Positions 1 through 8,040 of a DNA stretch of 29,661 nucleotides are shown piece after piece. Made by a program: the position numbers and the translations under genes. The DNA lies in the NCBI GenBank assembly GCA_037721555.1, contig JBBJOI010000034.1, forward strand, positions 1-29,661. The letters run 5' to 3'. The notes beneath the pieces are model-generated. The model was given only the letters and a program-made list of their open reading frames with translations. It searched no databases and had not been told where the DNA came from. The DNA comes from Gaiellasilicea sp037721555 (GTDB lineage Bacteria; Actinomycetota; Thermoleophilia; Gaiellales; Gaiellaceae). Numbering within the stretch: the stretch's first letter is position 1; each line of letters opens with the position of its first letter.

Positions 1-87
<87 letters not shown>

Positions 88-106
88 ACGACGAGCCCGA
101 GGCGCG

Positions 107-637
107 ATGACGAACCGGCGCACGTTGATCGCCGCAGCCGTCGGAGCAATCGCGCTCCTCGGAGCGGTCGTCGGCGGCGTCGTGCTCGCGACGCGCGACG
201 ACGGCACCGTGGCGACCGCTGCGCCGGTGGCTTCCCCTGCCCCGCCGGTCGCGGGTACCGACCCCGTCACCGGCAAGCAGGTCAGCCTCGCCGACTACGC
301 GGGGAAACCGGTCGTGATCAACGTCTGGGCCTCCTGGTGCCCACCCTGTCACGAGGAGGCGCCTGACCTCGCCCGCTTCGCCCGCGCACACCCGGAGGTG
401 CAGCTGCTCGGGATCGACATCCTCGACACGAAAGAAGGCGCACGCGACTTCTATCGCCAGTACAAGCTGCCCTACCCGAGCGTGTTCGATCCGCGGGCCG
501 AGATCGCGCTCAGCTTCGGCCTCCAGGGCCAACCGATCACGTACTTCCTGAACGAGCGCCACGAGGTCGTCGGCCGGATCATCGGCGGCAGCGACCTGGC
601 CGGCTTCGAGTCGGCGCTCAGCAGCGCACTCGCATAG
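107..637 (+). CDS. TlpA/ResA-family thiol-disulfide oxidoreductase
   Basis: A 176-residue membrane-anchored thioredoxin-fold protein. Residues 1-30 hold a positively charged start (MTNRRT) followed by a hydrophobic span, so the domain should face the extracytoplasmic side. The redox motif WASWCPPC lies near residue 80 and is followed by the TlpA-like GIDILD strand and a cis-Pro loop (GQPITYF). The family reduces disulfides of apocytochrome c or other exported proteins, using electrons from a CcdA/DsbD membrane reductase. The ccdA gene starts 3 bases after the stop, so the two are very likely one transcript and a functional pair. The ATG at 107 is the natural start because it precedes the charged signal-anchor. 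The exact client is unknown. Confidence 0.9.
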   Translation: MTNRRTLIAAAVGAIALLGAVVGGVVLATRDDGTVATAAPVASPAPPVAGTDPVTGKQVSLADYAGKPVVINVWASWCPPCHEEAPDLARFARAHPEVQLLGIDILDTKEGARDFYRQYKLPYPSVFDPRAEIALSFGLQGQPITYFLNERHEVVGRIIGGSDLAGFESALSSALA

Positions 638-640
638 CCG

Positions 641-1357
641 ATGGTCGAGCTCGGCCCGAGCGGACTGCTCATCGCCTTCGCCGCCGGCTTCGTCTCCTTC
701 CTCTCGCCCTGCGTCCTCCCGCTGATCCCCGGCTACCTGTCCTTCGTCTCCGGCGTCGGCTTCGACGAGCTGGGAGCGCGTCCCGGTCGGGTGACGGTCG
801 CGACCGCCGCGTTCGTGGTCGGCTTCGGCTCGATGTTCGTCGCGCTCGGCGCCGGCGCGGCCTGGTTCGGCGGGGCGCTCCTCGAGAACCGGCGCGCGCT
901 CGAGATCGGTGCAGGGATCTTCATCATCCTCGCCGGCGTCGTCTACGCGGGGCTGCCGCTGCCGCGCGCGCTGCTCGCCGAGCGCCGCTTCGCGCCCCGA
1001 ACGCACTCCAAGACCGTCGTCACGGCCACGCTCGCCGGTGTCGCCTTCGCCGTCGGCTGGACGCCCTGCATCGGCCCGACGCTCGCCGCGATCCTCGGGC
1101 TCGCCGCCGCCGACGGTCAGCCGGCGCAAGGGGCCGTGCTGCTCGGGGTCTACTCGCTCGGTCTCGGTGTGCCCTTCCTGCTCGCCGGGCTCGCCTTCAC
1201 GCGCACGCTCGCGGTCGTGCGGGCGCTCCGGCGCCACTGGCGCGCCGTCAGCGTCGCCTCCGGCTCGCTGCTCGTCCTCTTCGGCGTCCTGCTCGCGACC
1301 GGCGAGCTCGTCCAGCTAACGACCCGGCTCGCCCGCTTCAGCGGTTTCGCAATCTAG
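641..1357 (+). CDS. ccdA: CcdA-type cytochrome c biogenesis / thiol reductase membrane protein
   Basis: A 238-residue polytopic protein with about six hydrophobic spans, the usual size for CcdA, the minimal DsbD transmembrane domain. Two pseudo-symmetrical cysteine motifs are visible: SPCVLPLIPGY near residues 21-34 and TPCIGPTL near residue 145. The two cysteines form the redox pair that carries electrons from cytoplasmic thioredoxin across the membrane. The gene follows the tlpA-like gene by 3 bases, so it probably supplies electrons to that protein. Nothing appears truncated. Confidence 0.92.
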   Translation: MVELGPSGLLIAFAAGFVSFLSPCVLPLIPGYLSFVSGVGFDELGARPGRVTVATAAFVVGFGSMFVALGAGAAWFGGALLENRRALEIGAGIFIILAGVVYAGLPLPRALLAERRFAPRTHSKTVVTATLAGVAFAVGWTPCIGPTLAAILGLAAADGQPAQGAVLLGVYSLGLGVPFLLAGLAFTRTLAVVRALRRHWRAVSVASGSLLVLFGVLLATGELVQLTTRLARFSGFAI

Positions 1358-1418
1358 GAATCGGTCCGCGCGCGGGACGCATCCAACCGGCCGCACACCG
1401 TCCAACAGGAGGTTTCAC

Positions 1419-1961
1419 ATGGCTGCACGAGCTCCGGTACACGATGACCCCGAGACCACGCGCGGCGGCGACCGACTCGCAGAGGTCACGGCAGCGGTCG
1501 CCGACATCTTCACGCGGGGATCGGTCGCGGGCTTCGTCGGCGGCGTCGGCTTCCTGATCGCGACGATGGCTTTCGTGACGACGAAGGGTTTGCCGGCGGT
1601 GGCGCCCTTGATCGACATCTCGACGATCTTCCACGGGCAGGACACGCCGACTCCGAGCCCCGAGAACATGCTGGTCGGCCTCGTCACGCATACGGGCCTG
1701 TCGATTCTCTTCGGGATCGGTTTCGCGCTACTCCTGAGCGTCGTGCCGACCCTTCGGCGATTGCCGCTCCTCGTGGTGGCCGCGATCGCATACGGGCTGC
1801 TCCTCTACGTCGTCAACTTCCAGATCCTCGGCCGGACGCTGTTCCCTTGGTTCACGAACCCGAAGGGGCCGAATCAGGGCTTCGAGGTCTTCATCCACGC
1901 GGTCTACGGCCTGCTGCTCGTCCCGTTCTTCCTGACGCCTTGGCGGCGCGTTTCAGGGTGA
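1419..1961 (+). CDS. Four-span membrane protein of unknown function
   Basis: A 180-residue protein with a strong ribosome-binding site (aggagg, about 6 bases before the ATG). After a charged N-terminus of about 35 residues there are four hydrophobic segments, near residues 36-60, 82-108, 115-135 and 157-175. I do not recognise a characterised family. Its stop overlaps the GTG start of the next gene (GTGA), so it is co-transcribed with the DUF3179 lipoprotein. Its place next to thiol-redox genes suggests an envelope role but does not define one. Confidence 0.75.
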   Translation: MAARAPVHDDPETTRGGDRLAEVTAAVADIFTRGSVAGFVGGVGFLIATMAFVTTKGLPAVAPLIDISTIFHGQDTPTPSPENMLVGLVTHTGLSILFGIGFALLLSVVPTLRRLPLLVVAAIAYGLLLYVVNFQILGRTLFPWFTNPKGPNQGFEVFIHAVYGLLLVPFFLTPWRRVSG

Positions 1962-3046
1962 GTCCTCGCCCGTCGCTCCGTCGCACGAGTCTTCTCGTTG
2001 CGCTCGCGGCTGCGCTCGCCGGCTGCGGCGGGAACGGCGGCGGTGACGAGGCCGAGCAGATTCGCTCGCTCGAGGAGCTCGCCGCCACGATCCCCGACCC
2101 GGGGCCGGGGCTCGGGGAGGTGGGCGCACCGCGGTCGCTCACCGTTGGCTGGAAGACCGACTTCGCGCGGCACAGCGTCCCCTTGTCCGAGTTCCGCTCG
2201 GGGGGACCCGGCAAGGACGGGATCCCCGCGATCGATCGGCCGCAGCTCGTGCCGGTCGCCGGGGTCGACTTCCTGCAGCCGCAGGAGCCGGTGATCGCGC
2301 TGGAGCTCGGGGACGAGGCGCGCGCGTACCCGCTCCAGATCTTGATCTGGCACGAGATCGCGAACGACGAGGTCGCGGGCCTGCCGGTGGCGGTGACCTT
2401 CTGCCCGCTCTGCAATACCGCACTCGTCTTCGATCGCCGCGTCCGCGGGCGGACGCTCGACTTCGGTACGACCGGCAACCTCCGCCACTCCGATCTCGTC
2501 ATGTACGACCGCCAGACCGAATCGTGGTGGCAGCAATTCAGCGGCGGGGCTCTCGTCGGCGAGCTCACCGGCGCGAGGCTGCGTCGAGTGCCGGCGCGGA
2601 TCGTCGCCTGGCGCGAGTTCCAGGCCGATCACCCCGGCGGACACGTCCTCTCGCGCGAGACCGGCCACGACCGCAGCTACGGGGAGAACCCCTACGTCGG
2701 CTACGACGACGTCGCCTCGCCACCCTATTTCGCCACGCCGAACGAGAACGACGACCGGCTGCAGCCGAAGGAGCGCGTGGTGTACCTCGAGCGCGGGAGC
2801 GAGGCCGTCGCGATTCCCTTCTCGACGTTGCGGGCGCGGCGGGTCGTCGAGGTCGACGTCGGCGGACACCGGCTGACCGTCACTTGGCGCGCCGGCGTCG
2901 CCTCCGCGCTCGACGCGCAGAGCATCGGTGACGGCCGCGACGTCGGCAGCGCCACCGTCACCGCCGGTGGGCGGGCAGTGCCGTTCGACCAGCCGTTCTG
3001 GTTCGCCGTGGCGGCGTTCCGGCCGGACGTGCGAGTCGTCCGCTGA
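1958..3046 (+). CDS. DUF3179-family lipoprotein
   Basis: A 362-residue protein matching the DUF3179 family. The hallmark CPLCNTA lies near residue 150, followed by the family segments FGTTGNLRHSDL and YDRQTESWW. I chose the GTG at 1958 rather than the upstream ATG at 1847, because it overlaps the preceding stop and gives a good lipoprotein signal: RR, a hydrophobic stretch, then LAGC with the lipid-attachment Cys near residue 22. The mature protein should be anchored outside the membrane. The family's biochemical function is not established. Confidence 0.88.
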   Translation: MSPRPSLRRTSLLVALAAALAGCGGNGGGDEAEQIRSLEELAATIPDPGPGLGEVGAPRSLTVGWKTDFARHSVPLSEFRSGGPGKDGIPAIDRPQLVPVAGVDFLQPQEPVIALELGDEARAYPLQILIWHEIANDEVAGLPVAVTFCPLCNTALVFDRRVRGRTLDFGTTGNLRHSDLVMYDRQTESWWQQFSGGALVGELTGARLRRVPARIVAWREFQADHPGGHVLSRETGHDRSYGENPYVGYDDVASPPYFATPNENDDRLQPKERVVYLERGSEAVAIPFSTLRARRVVEVDVGGHRLTVTWRAGVASALDAQSIGDGRDVGSATVTAGGRAVPFDQPFWFAVAAFRPDVRVVR

Positions 3047-3753
3047 GCCCTGCTCCCGAGCGCACATGACCTGGCGCCCGTCTACCTCGACCCCGTCTCG
3101 GGCCCGCGATCCTGCCCGCTCTTGAGACGGTGACACCTCGCTGCTCGTATCTCCTAACGTTCGCGGGCGTTCATGCCTCGCAGCACGGGAGGTGAGCGGT
3201 CGAACGTCTGGGCGGCGATATGCCGCGACCGTGGCGCCGCGATGCGCCGCGTCGCTCACTCGCTCGCTCGCTCGAGCGTGGCGTTCCCGCGCGTGTCGCG
3301 CTCGACCAGGGCGCGGGGACGTGCTCGTGCGGGAGCGTGCGGCAAGAGCAGTCGAGCCCCCGCTCCTTGGCCTGCTCGTCGGTGGGCCTCGCTCGAGGCG
3401 TCCGCTGAACTCGGCGAGCGTTCCGTGCGATCTCGCCGGGTGATGGATCGTGCCTCGGCGCAGCGGCGTCTCCCCAGGCGGTCTATTCGGTGCCGTCGCG
3501 GTAGCGCGCGTACGGGTTGATTCAGCGCCGAGCCGACCCCACAGCTGGCGCCAATGGCCGGAGACGTCTTGAACGAGACAGAGGAGTTCACAGCCATGAA
3601 CCGTTTCTGTTCGCGAGACGCGGCTACAAGTCTGTCCGCGAAATCTCCATTTGCAGGCATTTTGCTCCGAGACGCTGGGACACGTTCGGGCCACCGCGTG
3701 AAAAGATGCGTCTAAGCAGGCAACGCAAAATGCCCACTTGCAGGCACTTCAAC
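3047..3753. other. About 700 bp without a convincing gene
   Basis: This stretch follows the DUF3179 gene and precedes the tRNA remnant. Short overlapping frames occur on both strands but none has recognisable family features. The only start with a reasonable ribosome-binding site (gaggag) is ATG 3596, giving a 39-residue frame ending at 3715; it may be a truncated leftover. The phrase ttgcaggca occurs near 3651 and again near 3739, and a similar ttgcagga is at 27200 beside the second tRNA remnant. That suggests degraded element-end sequence. Confidence 0.5.
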
Positions 3754-3803
3754 AGACGGCGCGACGGGACTCGAACCCGCGACCTCCGGCGTGACAGGCC
3801 GGT
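3754..3803 (-). repeat. 3' half of tRNA-Asp(GTC), att-like site A
   Basis: Read on the minus strand, this gives an anticodon arm CCGGC-CTGTCAC-GCCGG with anticodon GTC, a short variable region, a T arm with TTCGAGT, and the 3' acceptor side. No D arm or 5' acceptor strand follows beyond 3803, so this is only the 3' half. Positions 3761-3803 are repeated perfectly (43 bp) at 27218-27260. Integrative elements that use tRNA genes typically duplicate the segment from the anticodon stem to the 3' end, which is what is seen here. Confidence 0.8.
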
Positions 3804-3841
3804 GCGAGGTCAACCGGCACAGCTGGCTCTCAGCCTGAATT
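3795..3841 (+). repeat. Element-end repeat, copy 1
   Basis: Starting inside the tRNA remnant (caggccggt), these 47 bases align without gaps to 20728-20774 at 36 identical positions. Shared blocks include caggccggt and caaccggcac. Because the copy at 20728 lies inside a broken gene rather than a tRNA, the shared part beyond caggccggt is probably the end of a mobile element joined to two different targets. Confidence 0.6.
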
Positions 3842-3864
3842 ACTGGCCAGAGCGGGGGTTTCGT

Positions 3865-3901
3865 AGCCGGCCGGACCGGATGTGACCGGCTCCGGCCGGC
3901 T
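3865..3901. repeat. Perfect 11-bp inverted repeat with nested palindrome
   Basis: AGCCGGCCGGA at 3865-3875 pairs perfectly with TCCGGCCGGCT at 3891-3901. A second CCGG...CCGG pair lies inside the loop. It sits about 150 bp downstream of the hypF stop and about 60 bp from the tRNA junction, so it could be a transcription terminator for the minus-strand operon or a recombinase-binding end structure. No T-run is present. Confidence 0.55.
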
Positions 3902-4052
3902 GCCGCCCGGCAGGGCCTGTGTGGTACTCGTGTAGTGAGTTCGGGTGGCCGAGACCGCATGGATCGCACCAGGAGGTCGGCAGTTCGACCCGTCTAACCG
4001 GGTATTTTCGACGCGAAGAACATGTCATAGGGACTCGAGTGCTGTCACCGAG

Positions 4053-6256
4053 TCACCCCGCGGCGTGACGCGCTGCGGCGATCGCGGCTTGGCCGTAACT
4101 GATGCCGCCGTCGTTCGGCGGCACGAGCCGGTGCGTCAGGATCGTGAAGCCGTGCGCTTCGAGCCGATCCCTCGTCGAGTCGAGCAGGCGCAAGTTCTGG
4201 AAGGTGCCGCCCGAAAGCACCACGGTTTGCGGGCTTGTCGCTTCGGCGCAGGCGCCTGCTGCGGCGGCCGCGACCGTCTCGTGAAGGCCGCCGCGATCTC
4301 TGCGCGTGGTCTGCCTACAGCGAGCTCGTCGTGCACGACAGCGACGAGCTCGGCGCCGGCGCCGAAGCGCCACGGGTACGGGTTCGCGCTCACCCCGCCG
4401 GCCAGCTGCTCGAGCTCGATCGCCGCCTGTCCCTCGTAGGTCACGCTTTCGCGGACACCGAGCAGGGCAGCGACGGCGTCGAACAGCCGCCCCATGCCCG
4501 ACGAGAGCGGTGCGTTTACCTTCAGCGCGTGATGGACGAGCTCCCAGCGCTCGAACGGCACCGGCCGGCCGGCGAGCTCGAGATAGGAGGCGGCGACGCG
4601 CCAGGGTTCCCGAATCGCTGCCTCCCCACCGGGGAGCGGCACTGGGTCGAGGTGCGCGAGGCGCTCGAACGATGCCAGGTCGCAGCGGAGCAGCTCTCCG
4701 CCCCAGAGCGTCCCGTCGGTGCCGAAGCCGGTTCCGTCGAAGACCAGGGCAAGGGCGGGGCCGGTCTCGCCGTGCTCTGCCATGCAGGCGGCCGCGTGTG
4801 CGTGGTGGTGCTGGACGCCGACGAGCTCGGCCTCCTGCTCGAGCGCCCACTTCGTCGCCAGGTACTCGGGATGGAGATCGTGCGCGACCACCTCCGCCTC
4901 GGCGCCGAGCATCGCGAGGTACAGGTCGATATCGGTGAGGAACGCTCGGTAGGCCAGCTCCGAGTCGAGATCGCCGAGGTGCGGGGACAGGAACGCCTGC
5001 TCTCCTCGGGCGACGCAGAAGGTGCTCTTCAGCTCCGCTCCGGCGGCGACGATCGTGCGGGGTGCAGCGACCGGCAGCGGGAGGGCGCCGGGCACGTAGC
5101 CACGAGATCGGCGGATCGGGTAGGAGGCTCGCACGACGGAGTCCTCGCAGCGGCGGTGGATCGGCCGGTCGTGCGCGAGGAAAGCGTCGGCGATCCCGCC
5201 GAGCCGCTCCCGAGCCTCGCCGTCCTCGTGAGCGATCGGCTCGTCCGAGCGGTTGCCGCTCGTCAGCACGAGCGCGCCGCCGATCTCGGCGAGCAGGAGG
5301 TGGTGGAGCGGCGTGTAGGGCAGCATCAGGCCGAGCCAGGGGGTCGCCGGGGCGACCGAGGGTGCCACCGGCGCGTCCGTCCGCCGGTGCACGAGCACGA
5401 TCGGCCGCTCGCGGGAGGAGAGGAGAGCGGCCTCGTCGTCGCTGAGCTCCCCAAGCAGCTCGGGCGTGTTCGTCATCAGCGCGAACGGCTTGTCCTCGCG
5501 CAGCTTGCGCGCGCGCAGGCGGGCAACCGCCTCCTCGTTCGCGGCATCGCAGGCGAGGTGGTAGCCGCCGAGCCCCTTCACGGCGAGAATCGAGCCGCCG
5601 CGCAGAAGCTCGGCTGCGCTCTCGATCGGCAGTGTCACCTTTGGGCCGCAGACCGGACACGCGATCGGCTCGGCATGGAAGCGTCGGTCTCTGGGATCCT
5701 CGTACTCGAGCCGGCAGTCGGCGCAGAGCGGAAAGCCTGCCATCGTCGTCAACGGCCGGTCATACGGGACGCCGGTCACGATCGTGAAGCGGGGGCCGCA
5801 CTGCGTGCAGTTGACGAACGGGTAGCGGTAGCGACGATCCTGCGGGTCGAAGAGCTCGCGGAGGCAGTCGTCGCAGGTGGCGACGTCCGCCGGGATCAAT
5901 GCGGTGCTGCCTGTCGGCTCGCTGACCTCGATGCGGAACGTCGTCTCGCCGCGCGGCTCGAGCGGCCGAGTCTCGACGGAGTCGATCTGAGCCAGCGGAG
6001 GCGCGTCGTCGACGAGCGCCTGCGCAAAGCGTTCGAGCGCGCGCGCGTCGCCCTCCACTTCGATCACGACCCCCTCGCCGTCGTTCAGGACGTCGCCCTC
6101 CACTTCGATCACGACCCCCTCGCCGTCGTTCAGGACGAAGCCGCCGAGCGCTTGCTGCCGCGCGATCCCGTAGACGAAGGGCCGAAAACCGACTCCCTGC
6201 ACAATCCCGCGGACGACGAAAGCGCGGCGCTCCACAGGTGGATTGTCGCGGCTCAT
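4053..6256 (-). CDS. hypF: Carbamoyltransferase HypF (one frameshift)
   Basis: HypF uses carbamoyl phosphate and ATP to make the thiocarbamate that HypE converts to the cyanide ligands of the [NiFe] site. The domains read in order: acylphosphatase (RGIVQGVGFRPFVYG near residue 15), zinc-finger pairs (CDDC, CTQC, CADC, CPVC), a YrdC-like domain, and a Kae1-like domain (VQHHHAHAAA, DGTGFGTDGTLWGGE). At about 4283 the frame shifts: AAF is followed by nonsense, while the adjacent frame continues HETVAAAAAG and VLSGGTFQN to the proper C-terminus. One missing base in a CC pair restores a 734-residue protein. A perfect 45-bp tandem duplication adds 15 residues to the acylphosphatase domain. The start ATG overlaps the upstream permease stop. 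Confidence 0.93.
6047..6136 (-). repeat. Perfect 2 x 45-bp tandem repeat inside hypF
   Basis: Units 6047-6091 and 6092-6136 are identical over 45 bases. On the minus strand they encode the 15-residue block VLNDGEGVVIEVEGD twice, in frame, within the acylphosphatase domain. The block normally occurs once in that fold. Absolute identity implies a very recent duplication or an assembly or consensus error. Confidence 0.95.
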
Positions 6257-7074
6257 AACCGGACGCGCCCCCGTACGTTCAAGGTGTCCGCCAGACCGTC
6301 GCCGAGCAGGTTCAGCCCCAGAATCAGCAGCGCCAGCGCTGTTCCCGGAAAGACGGATGTCCACCAGGCGATCCCGAGGTACGACTGAGCGTCGGAGAGC
6401 ATCGCACCCCACGAGACCACGTTCCGGTCACCGAGGCCGAGGAAGGCGAGGCCGGACTCGATCAGCGCCGCCTGACCCGCCTGGAACGAGCTGTTCACCG
6501 CAACGAGCGGGACCACGAGCACGAGCAGGTGGCGCATCACGATCCGCATGTCGCCGGCTCCCACCGCGCGGGCGGCTTCGATGAACGGTCGCTCGCGCAA
6601 CGAGATCGCCTCGGCGCGCACGAGCCGCGCCGTTGCCGGCCAGAACGTGGCCGCGAGGACGACGGCGAGCACCGTCAGGCTGCCCCCGAAGAGCGCAACG
6701 ACGACAAGTGCGACGAGGAAGCGTGGCACGATGAGCACGAGCTCGATCAGCTTGAGCAAGACCTCGTCCAGGATGCCACCCGCGTAGCCGCCGACCAGCC
6801 CGACGATCGTCCCGACAACAGCTGCGGCGAAGGCGGGCGGCAACGAGATTCGGAGCGCGGTCGCCGCTCCGTGCAGCACGCGGGCGAAGATGTCCCGGCC
6901 GAGCTCGTCTGTTCCGAACGGATGGGCCGCGGAAGGCGGTTGGAGCAGCGTTTCGCTCGGTGTGTACGGATCGCCGAATCCGAGCGCGGTCACGATGACG
7001 GCCAGTGCCGCCAGAGCGAGGACCAAGCTGCCGGCGACGAACCGATGCGACCTGCTAAAGGCCCGCAGGCTCAG
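6253..7074 (-). CDS. ABC transporter permease, DppC/NikC type
   Basis: The second membrane component of a peptide/nickel-class importer. Visible features are a first span (residues about 12-35), the periplasmic motif HPFGTDELGRDIFARVL, and the cytoplasmic EAA loop (EAARAVGAGD) that contacts the ATPase. No ATG, GTG or TTG lies at the expected position. The frame is open from further upstream, but conserved sequence begins just after the dppB stop. I placed the start at CTG 7074, which overlaps that stop as CTGA; this is uncertain. The stop overlaps the hypF ATG, so transporter and hypF are translationally coupled, which argues for nickel or hydrogenase-related uptake. No ATPase gene is in the window. 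Confidence 0.85.
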   Translation of the reverse strand: MSLRAFSRSHRFVAGSLVLALAALAVIVTALGFGDPYTPSETLLQPPSAAHPFGTDELGRDIFARVLHGAATALRISLPPAFAAAVVGTIVGLVGGYAGGILDEVLLKLIELVLIVPRFLVALVVVALFGGSLTVLAVVLAATFWPATARLVRAEAISLRERPFIEAARAVGAGDMRIVMRHLLVLVVPLVAVNSSFQAGQAALIESGLAFLGLGDRNVVSWGAMLSDAQSYLGIAWWTSVFPGTALALLILGLNLLGDGLADTLNVRGRVRL

Positions 7075-8012
7075 CGGAACCCTGTTCTCGGGTCGAGTGC
7101 CCGGTAGAGCACGTCCGCGAGCAGGTTCGCGAGCACGACGAGCGAAGCCGAAAAGATCAGAATTCCCGTCAGCATCGGCGTGTCCCGGGCGAGTACGGAG
7201 TCGTAGAGGAGCCGTCCCAGCCCCGGCCACACGAACACGGTCTCGACGAGCACGGCCCCGGTGAGGACCAAGCCGAGATAGCCGGTCAACACGGTGACGA
7301 CGGGCCGGAGCGCGTTTCGGAGCGCATGCTTGAAGACGATGCGGCTCTCCGGCAGGCCCTTTGCGCGGGCCACCGTCGTGTACTCCTGCTCGAGCGCGTC
7401 GATCATGGCTGCGCGCGTCACGCGGACGACCAGCGCCAGGAGCAGCATCGCCAGGCTTCCCGCGGGCAGCACGAGGTGACGAGCAACGTCGATCGTCCCC
7501 GACGCACCGTCGACGGAGCGCATGCCCCCGGCCGGCAACCAGTGCAGGCGGACTGCGAAGAGGGCGACCAGGAGCTGGCCGAGCCAGAAGACGGGCACCG
7601 AGTACCCGAGCAGGGAGAAAACCGAGATTGCAGTGTCCGCCAGCGTGCCTCTCCGCGCCGCCGCGAGGACGCCGAGCAGGATGCCCAGCACAGCTGCGAG
7701 CGCGATCGCTGCGCCGGCCAGCAACGCGCTTGGCCCGAGTCGCGCGAGAATCGCATCGGACACGGCCTGGCCGCGGACGACGGAGAACCCGAGGTCCCCT
7801 CGCGCCACGCCGCTGAGGTACGACTTGACCTGGTAGGGCAGCGGACGGTCGAGGTCGAGCCGCTCGCGAAGCTCCTGCAGGTATTCGGGATCCGCTCCGG
7901 ACTGCCCGGCGAGCACCTGCGCGGTGTCGCCGGGAGCGAGGGAGATCAGGACGAACGTCGCGGTGACGACGACGATGAGCAGGACGGCGCCACCGGCGAG
8001 GCGGCGGACCAG
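7071..8012 (-). CDS. ABC transporter permease, DppB/NikB type
   Basis: The first permease of the same importer. The N-terminal pattern FLVRRLAGG and the segment LAPGDTAQVLAG are typical of DppB, and the EAA loop reads YTTVARAKGLPESRI. The first canonical start in frame is GTG 7916, but that would remove the first transmembrane span and the LAPGD motif. Conserved sequence begins near 8012, where only CTG is available. The true start may be non-canonical, or an error may hide it. The gene lies between the binding protein, whose stop is at 8041-8043, and dppC. Confidence 0.85.
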   Translation of the reverse strand: MVRRLAGGAVLLIVVVTATFVLISLAPGDTAQVLAGQSGADPEYLQELRERLDLDRPLPYQVKSYLSGVARGDLGFSVVRGQAVSDAILARLGPSALLAGAAIALAAVLGILLGVLAAARRGTLADTAISVFSLLGYSVPVFWLGQLLVALFAVRLHWLPAGGMRSVDGASGTIDVARHLVLPAGSLAMLLLALVVRVTRAAMIDALEQEYTTVARAKGLPESRIVFKHALRNALRPVVTVLTGYLGLVLTGAVLVETVFVWPGLGRLLYDSVLARDTPMLTGILIFSASLVVLANLLADVLYRALDPRTGFR

Positions 8013-8040
8013 GAAGACGCCGAACGCCTGGCCGAAGCCG

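Noticed and set aside
3252..3282. gctcgctcgctcg-type short repeats as a CRISPR or satellite
   Set aside because: Only a brief degenerate tetranucleotide run in GC-rich DNA; no spaced direct repeats.
1904..3694. 596-residue minus-strand frame opposite DUF3179
   Set aside because: Antisense shadow of a recognisable lipoprotein gene; low-complexity composition.
3712..3969. Minus-strand peptide containing EVAGSSPVAP, and the similar one at 27173-27412 containing HAGGRGFESRRSH
   Set aside because: These are the well-known false translations of tRNA 3' halves, not proteins.
4235..6388. 717-residue open frame on the plus strand opposite hypF
   Set aside because: It is antisense to HypF, has no family motifs, and is Arg/Glu-rich as expected from reading GC-rich genes backwards.
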